Shown here piece by piece: positions 58,905 to 64,000 of a stretch of DNA of 64,000 nucleotides. Positions within the stretch are counted from its first letter, which is position 1. The number at the start of each line of letters is the position of its first letter. Source of the stretch: Pempheris klunzingeri (Eukaryota > Chordata > Actinopteri > Acropomatiformes > Pempheridae). The notes beneath the pieces are model-generated. The model was not told where the DNA came from and made no database searches. It was given only the letters and a program-made list of their open reading frames with translations. A program made the position numbers and the translations under genes. Location of the stretch: the NCBI RefSeq assembly GCF_042242105.1, contig NC_092026.1, positions 24,829,691-24,893,690 on the forward strand, read 5' to 3'.

Positions 58905-59235
58905 AGGCACAGGCTAAAATACTGGAGTTGGAGGAAATGCTGTCACATCTTACTCTCCCTGCACCTTTGCTGAATAGATGGTGTGTGTCTGATGAAGACT
59001 TCACAAGGTTTTCATCCAAACATGTCTTTTTTGTTTTCTGGAGATCCATTGAGCCCTCTGCATCCATGATTGTGTACTAGTCCAAAGCAACGAGGGTTGG
59101 AATTGCCGAGATGTTATTGGGCCAAGCCCCCAGATGAATTTTCCATGTTTTGCCTGCATGTTGCTGCTGGTCTCGGAGAGAGTTTTTGCAGAGATATTTG
59201 GAGTGAGCACCTCTACACTGAGTCAGGTTCTCACA
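58905..59235 (+). pseudogene. Transposase fragment (Harbinger/ISL2EU type), broken
   Basis: The plus strand encodes KILELEEMLSHLTLPAPLLN, FTRFSSKHVFFVFWRSIEPS and, in a second frame, FSMFCLHVAAGL and FAEIFGVSTSTLSQV. These resemble the helix-turn-helix region that precedes the DDE domain in ISL2EU/IS4EU-like transposases. Stops and frameshifts interrupt it, and the DDE part is absent. Confidence 0.5.
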
Positions 59236-59239
59236 GACA

Positions 59240-59700
59240 GAAACGGGGCCACGACTGTTGCTCAAAAGGGGGAGATTTTGACTCTGGCGCACTGGTGTGG
59301 GTCTACAGTCCTGAGAGGAAACTGATGAGTCACTGGGTCGGGCCTTGTACAGTTCTTGAGTGACCGACAGATGTTGCGTACAGGGTGCGGTTGAGCCGGA
59401 GGAACCGGGTGGTAGTGCTCCACCGTGACCGGCTTGCACCCTATCGGCCCTTGGCCCCATCCGAGGGTGAGCTAGGGGCAGAGGCCCAGCCCCAAGCCAG
59501 TGCCACACCACCAGAAACCCAAGGACCACCGGAATTTTCTCGGAGACCACATCGGCTTCCCCAACACCTCAGGGACTTTGTTGTGGAGACATGGGTTGCT
59601 GGAGACAGCGAATCGGCTAGGTGGGGGCTGTGTAGCGTGTTGGGGAATGAGAGACTTCCCAGCATGCCATTGTGATTTCTTGTTTCGGGCTGTTTGTGGA
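59240..59700 (+). mobile_element. Gypsy-type LTR retrotransposon fragment, integrase C-terminus
   Basis: The plus strand encodes LVWVYSPERKLMSHWVGPCT and, after a frameshift, RLSRRNRVVVLHRDRLAPYR, the end of a Gypsy pol polyprotein. No gag, protease or reverse transcriptase and no complete LTR is present. It directly abuts the transposase fragment on its left. Confidence 0.65.
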
Positions 59701-59704
59701 AGAG

Positions 59705-60308
59705 GGACGTTTTGTAGATGTGTTACATGCATTGCCAGTTGTGCTTGTTATTGCCTGCTGTTCATGTTTATAGAGTTATAATGGTTATGGTTATTTATAG
59801 TGAAGGAATCTTTAGCACCATGGGTGAGGCAGCTGACCCGTTTTATCAAGTCCACCTGAGCATGTTACTCAAGTTGCATGTGATTGACATCATCCTTTAT
59901 TAATTTCCATGGGAGAAATTCAGGTGTTGCAACAACTAGGATACAAGTATGCAAAATTAAAAATATAAAATGACAAAATTGAAAACGCAATAGAAAAAGT
60001 ACACATATTTAAAAGAAAGTGACAATTTATGACATTGAGGTCATATGTAAGTAGCAAGCAGGTTGAAGAATAGTGCAACGTGAAAATCATGATGTAGTGC
60101 AGTATGACAATATGGAATGGGTATAATATGTGCAAGATAAAAAAAGTACAGTGGGATACTACCATCAACCATAACTACTAGTAGAGTAATAGTAATATAC
60201 TATAATATGACAATAATAATAATAATAATACCATAGTGACAGTTCTAATAACAACCATATTGATGATAGTTTAGTATAATATAACAAAGTTTACTATAAT
60301 GTAATGAA
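59705..60308. other. AT-rich intergenic DNA, nothing recognised
   Basis: Low-complexity AT-rich sequence with (AAT)n near 60210. No gene or element was recognised. Confidence 0.5.
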
Positions 60309-60540
60309 AAAGAATAAGATCACTTTATTAATCCCGAAGGAAATTGCTGTGCCAGAGTACGCAGTTGACTCAACAGTACAAACATTAAATCCAAATCCAA
60401 AATACATGTAATGCAAAAATATAGTAGTATAGTTGATAGGTAATATGTTATGTACATATTCCAGTCAGTCCAGTGCAAGAGGTGGGGATCAGTGAGTTTG
60501 TTGGGGGGCTCAGCTTGATGGCAGGCTGTGTTCTCCACTG
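60309..60540 (-). mobile_element. LINE 3' end, reverse orientation
   Basis: On the minus strand the sequence ends ATTTCCTTCGGGATTAATAA followed by AGTGATCTTATTC, the 3' end of a Rex1-like fish LINE. The upstream part has only degraded coding sequence. Confidence 0.55.
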
Positions 60541-60744
60541 CTGTTAGACTGAATGATAATGTTGAAAAGCAAAGAAAACACCAGCATGGTTGAAACTTAT
60601 CTTTAACAGTTAAATTGACAGCGATTTACAGATTTGAAACTTTTTGCTTTGTAATCTTTAATTCATGACTAAATAGCGGAAGTGAGTAAGGGGTATTCCT
60701 CTCAGTTGTTGTCACATACTCTTTGGCTGTCTGTCTATCTGCCG

Positions 60745-60814
60745 TCACGTGAGGAAGTTGAACCCGCGAGGCTTTCGCTATTGGCTGAGAGCAGCCAGGA
60801 GTGTTTCCTATTGG
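60745..60814. promoter_or_regulatory. mfsd12 promoter: TCACGTGA E-box and two inverted CCAAT boxes
   Basis: TCACGTGA lies at 60745-60752, and ATTGG (inverted CCAAT) at 60780-60784 and 60810-60814. They sit at the edge of a GC-rich block 450-520 bp upstream of the mfsd12 start codon. TCACGTGA is the M-box/CLEAR core bound by MITF/TFE factors, which control melanosomal and lysosomal genes. Confidence 0.55.
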
Positions 60815-61263
60815 TCCCTTGCTCTGTTTTTCTGCTTACATCACCACAGCCGGTATCGTTTCGCCGCGTTGGTGTCGTCTCGGACAGATGTGTGTTTGTC
60901 CCGGAGGGAAACGCTGCTGGCTGCGGCCGCCGAGCGACTGGAGCGAAGAACAGACACCCAGAGGCGCTTTGATGGGGCTCACCTCGGGCCTGTTGTTTCC
61001 TGTTTTTCATCAACGTGCTTCCGCTGCTCCCGACAGACAGCTGAGACTGACAGAGTTCTTGTAGAGACGGGCTGCTCCGGTCGTCCCTCCTCCCCAGATG
61101 CTCCTCCTGCCCTTCACTCAGCTCCACTGTCACCTGACTTGTAGGACAGTGACGGGGACAGCAGCCTGTCCCCACCTGCTGCAGGTTACTGACTCCAGCT
61201 CAGTAGTCACATAGTGTCAGCCGGGAGCTCTTCTGTCAGAGGTTGGGTCTCCCTCGAGCCCTG

Positions 61264-61422
61264 ATGTCGGACACCCAGAGGGCTCTGCCGGTCCCCAGGA
61301 GGCTCAGCTATGCCGTGGGACACTTCCTCAACGACCTGTGTGCCTCCATGTGGTTTACATACCTGCTGGTCTTCTACCACTCAGTGCTGGGCTTCCAGAA
61401 CACACACGCAGGTCTGTCTGCC

Positions 61423-61486
<64 letters not shown>

Positions 61487-63281
61487 TGTGTCTGCCTGTC
61501 TGTGTCTGCCTGTCTGTGTGTGTGTGTGTGTGTGTGTGTCTGCCTGCCTGTCTGTCTGTGTGTGTGTGTGTGTGTCTGCCTGCCTGTCTGTCTGTGTGTG
61601 TGTGTGTGTCTGCCTGCCTGCCTGCCTGTCTGTCTGTCTGTCTTTCTGTCTGTCTGTGTATGAAGCTGTCTGTCTGCCTGTCTGTCTGTCTGCCTGTCTG
61701 TGTGTATGCAGCTGTCTGCCTGCCTGTCTGTGTGTATGAAGCTGTCTGTCTGACTGTCTATCTGCCTGTCTGTGTGTATGAAGCTGTCTTTCTGTCTATC
61801 TGTCTGTCTATCTGCCTGCCTGCCTGTCTGTGTGTATGCAGCTGTCTGTCTGTCTATCTGTCTGCCTGTCTGTGTGTATGAAGCTGTCTGCCTGCCTGTC
61901 TGCCTGTCTGTCTGTCTGTCTATCTGCCTGCCTGCCTGCCTGCCTGTGTGTATGAAGCTGTCTGCCTGCCTGTCTGTGTGTATGAAGCTGTCTGCCTGCC
62001 TGTCTGTGTGTATGAAGCTGTCTGTCTGCCTGCCTGTCTGTGTGTATGAAGCTGTCTGCCTGTCTGTCTGTCTATCTGCCTGCCTGCCTGTCTGTGTGCA
62101 TGAAGCTGTCTGCCTGCCTGCCTGCCTGTCTGTGTGTATGAAGCTGTCTGTCTGCCTGCCTGTCTGTGTGTATGAAGCTGTCTGTCTGCCTGTCTGTGTG
62201 TCTGCAGCTGTACCGTGCTCTTCCTTATGGTCCTGCTGAACGTCCTGTGCTGCAGGTGTGCTGCTGCTGGTGGGGCAGGTAGCTGACGCAGTGTGTACTC
62301 CTCTGATCGGCTACGAGTCTGACCGAACCCCCGGCTGTGGCAGCTATGGCAAGAGGAAGACGTGGCATCTGGTTGGTAAGTGGGACAGACACCCTGAAGT
62401 CTTCCTGCACTGGCTGGCTCTTCTCTGCCGACGTGTGGTAAACAGTCAGCTGTTAGTCATGTGACCTCACAGAATGTGTTCATGTAAGGTTTTATGAAAG
62501 TGCTCCCATACTCAACACTTCTCACTGACTGATCAATAAATGACAGCTTTGCTTCATAACACAGCTGATGATCACCTCAGTGTCACAGTGGATGGATATG
62601 GCTCCCATGGATCAGTGCCTGGAGGGTTTTTATCCAGTTTCTTTTTTTTGTTAAAGGGGAGTTTTGGGGTTTTTTTTTTTCTTGCCATCGTCTCCTGGTT
62701 CTTGCTCATGTTGGGATTCTTAATTTTTTAATTCCTGAATCATTGGGCCTCTCTTGATTTAAGAGTTTGGACATTGTCTGGAGATACTGTTTGTTATGAC
62801 TAGGCACTATGAAAATAAAGATTGTTTGATTGCTTAATTGATTGATTGACAGTTCACCCGAGTGGTGGGAAATGGTGATAGGTGTATTTCTATAAGCAGC
62901 TGGATTCTGTGTGTTTGTGTGTGTGTTTGTCGTCCAGGTACGCTGAGCGTGCTGCTCTCCTTTGCCTTCGTCTTCAACCAGTGTCTGGGCTGTGACGCCT
63001 TCACCCCTCAGTGGGCCAGTCTCATCTACTTCATCCCCTTCATCATCGTCTTCCAGTTCGGCTGGGCCGCCACGCAGATCTCCCACCTGTCCCTGATTCC
63101 TGAGCTGGTCACCTGTGAGCACGCTAAAGTAGAGCTCACTGCCTACAGGTACATCTCACACCCATGACCTATGCACCAGTACTACACAGTACTACACGGT
63201 ACTACACGGTACTACACAGTACTACACACTGGAGTACACACTGTAGCAGTCATTGCAGTTGCAGTCTCTCCCGTGTCTTTA

Positions 63282-63320
<39 letters not shown>

Positions 63321-63450
63321 GTATGCGTTCACAGTCATAGCCAACATCACCGTGTATGCTGTGGCCTACCTGCTGTTCCACACCCAGGCTGGAGGGGATG
63401 AGGACCCGCTCAGTGATGCACTGGGACCAGAGGACATCAGTGTTTTCAGG
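61264..63450 (+). CDS. mfsd12: MFSD12 transporter, first four coding exons, runs off right edge
   Basis: Exons 61264-61411, 62256-62375, 62938-63148 and 63321-63450 join in frame to 203 codons, ending at a phase-0 donor. The ATG opens [20 protein letters not shown]. Recognisable MFS features are the first helix ([20 protein letters not shown]), the [19 protein letters not shown] loop motif between helices 2 and 3, and [12 protein letters not shown]-like residues in helix 4 ([18 protein letters not shown]). MFSD12 brings cysteine into melanosomes and lysosomes and affects pigmentation. The remaining helices lie beyond base 64000. Intron 1 is a large TG/CTGT-type repeat that stays open in frame with exon 1. 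Confidence 0.93.
61412..62215. repeat. TG / CTGT / CTGC compound repeat filling mfsd12 intron 1
   Basis: It starts as (TG)n and becomes a higher-order minisatellite of TGTGTGTATGAAGCTGTCTG followed by CTGCCTGTCTG modules, about 800 bp. The exon 1 frame stays open for 157 codons into it. Confidence 0.92.
62640..62850 (+). repeat. Retroposon tail in mfsd12 intron 2
   Basis: It contains ATTCCTGAATCATTGGGCCT and ends in AAAATAAAGATTGTTTGATT plus a short (ATTG)n tail. The first part is shared with 24320-24362, so the two are copies of one family. Confidence 0.5.
63177..63238. repeat. ACTACACGGT short tandem repeat in mfsd12 intron 3
   Basis: About six units of AGTACTACAC / GGTACTACAC. Confidence 0.8.
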
Positions 63451-64000
63451 GTGAGAATGAGCTCTGATCATCTGACGCATGACACAAAGGTCAACGTGTC
63501 CACTGGACGTCCAACAGTACCACTTCACTCACGGGGAACCCAAAGGCACTAATGTCCCTCAGACAAAACACCTACGGGAACACCACCCAAGGGCCGCAGT
63601 CGTCCAAACAAGAACTAGGTCCACTGAAACTCCACCTACTCCAAACCAACAGATTGGTCCATTAGTCCATCGCTTCGCTCAGTCACTCACTGCACTGTCA
63701 ACACGTATTAGATCACTCCATCATGTCAGGTCACCAACACAACATCATGGGTTTGGGAGGAGAGCAGCATGTGGAGCCACCTCATCACAAGGTGTCAGTC
63801 CTAACACAGACAGGTTTTCTACCATCACTGGCCTGTTCCTCTGTGTGTGTTGTGTGTGTGTTTTGTGTCTTTCTCCTTATGTGTGTGTTGTGTGGATGTC
63901 TGTGTGTGTAGTCACAGCAGGTGTAGTCACAGTGGGTGTAGTCACTGAGCAGTGGTTTGACAGTCAATGAATGTACATCAAATCCAGCTTTAATCAGTCA

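Noticed and set aside
60735-61175. 146-aa minus-strand frame in the mfsd12 promoter
   Set aside because: GC-rich DNA lacks stops by chance. There is no recognisable domain or splice structure.
61243-62239. Long Cys-rich frames (212, 133, 155 aa) resembling a metallothionein-like or keratin-associated protein
   Set aside because: They are translations of the TG/CTGT repeat in mfsd12 intron 1. Several frames are open for the same reason, and only the first 49 codons are a real exon.

Overview
The window is teleost fish nuclear DNA. It carries intron-rich vertebrate genes with canonical GT-AG junctions, long (CA)n/(TG)n tracts, and many fish-type Tc1, LINE, SINE and MITE remnants. No prokaryotic, organellar or CRISPR-like content is visible. 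All gene models below were assembled by hand from reading frame, splice sites and intron phase. Family names come from recognising the proteins, not from a search.

Layout, left to right. 174-4390 (-): 5' half of dnai4 (wdr78, axonemal dynein intermediate chain 4); the gene runs off the left edge. 5553-12198 (+): complete fam151a, 13 coding exons, 599 codons. 13203-21133 (-): complete acot11 (two hotdog domains plus START), 16 coding exons, 615 codons, convergent with fam151a. 25389-30121 (-): complete mrpl37, 8 exons, 430 codons, with a full-length Tc1 transposon in one intron. 31384-35001 (-): a small five-exon immunoglobulin-superfamily receptor that I cannot assign; it closes to exactly 182 codons and has a lysine in its transmembrane segment. 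About 37540-53530 (+): csnk1g2 (casein kinase 1 gamma 2) with a 23-glycine N-terminal tract. 61264-63450 (+): first four coding exons of mfsd12 (lysosomal/melanosomal transporter), running off the right edge.

In human, dnai4/fam151a/acot11/mrpl37 counterparts lie on 1p31-p32 and CSNK1G2/MFSD12 on 19p13.3, so two conserved blocks meet here, with the Ig gene at the seam. The genes are functionally unrelated: ciliary motility, a FAM151-family membrane protein, lipid thioesterase, mitochondrial ribosome, immune-type receptor, membrane-bound kinase, transporter. Promoters hold informative motifs: a perfect RFX X-box upstream of dnai4, a TATA box upstream of fam151a, ETS/YY1-type sites at mrpl37, and a TCACGTGA E-box plus two inverted CCAAT boxes at mfsd12.

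The rest is repeats. The most notable are a 3,464-bp TTAA-flanked piggyBac derivative whose catalytic core is missing and whose 3' part is a 364-bp tandem array; a Tc1 element with an intact 340-aa DD34E transposase and a TTAA-flanked MITE nested in its leader; a hAT-like and a Harbinger-like MITE with clear target-site duplications; and large minisatellites inside fam151a, acot11, dnai4 and mfsd12 introns.
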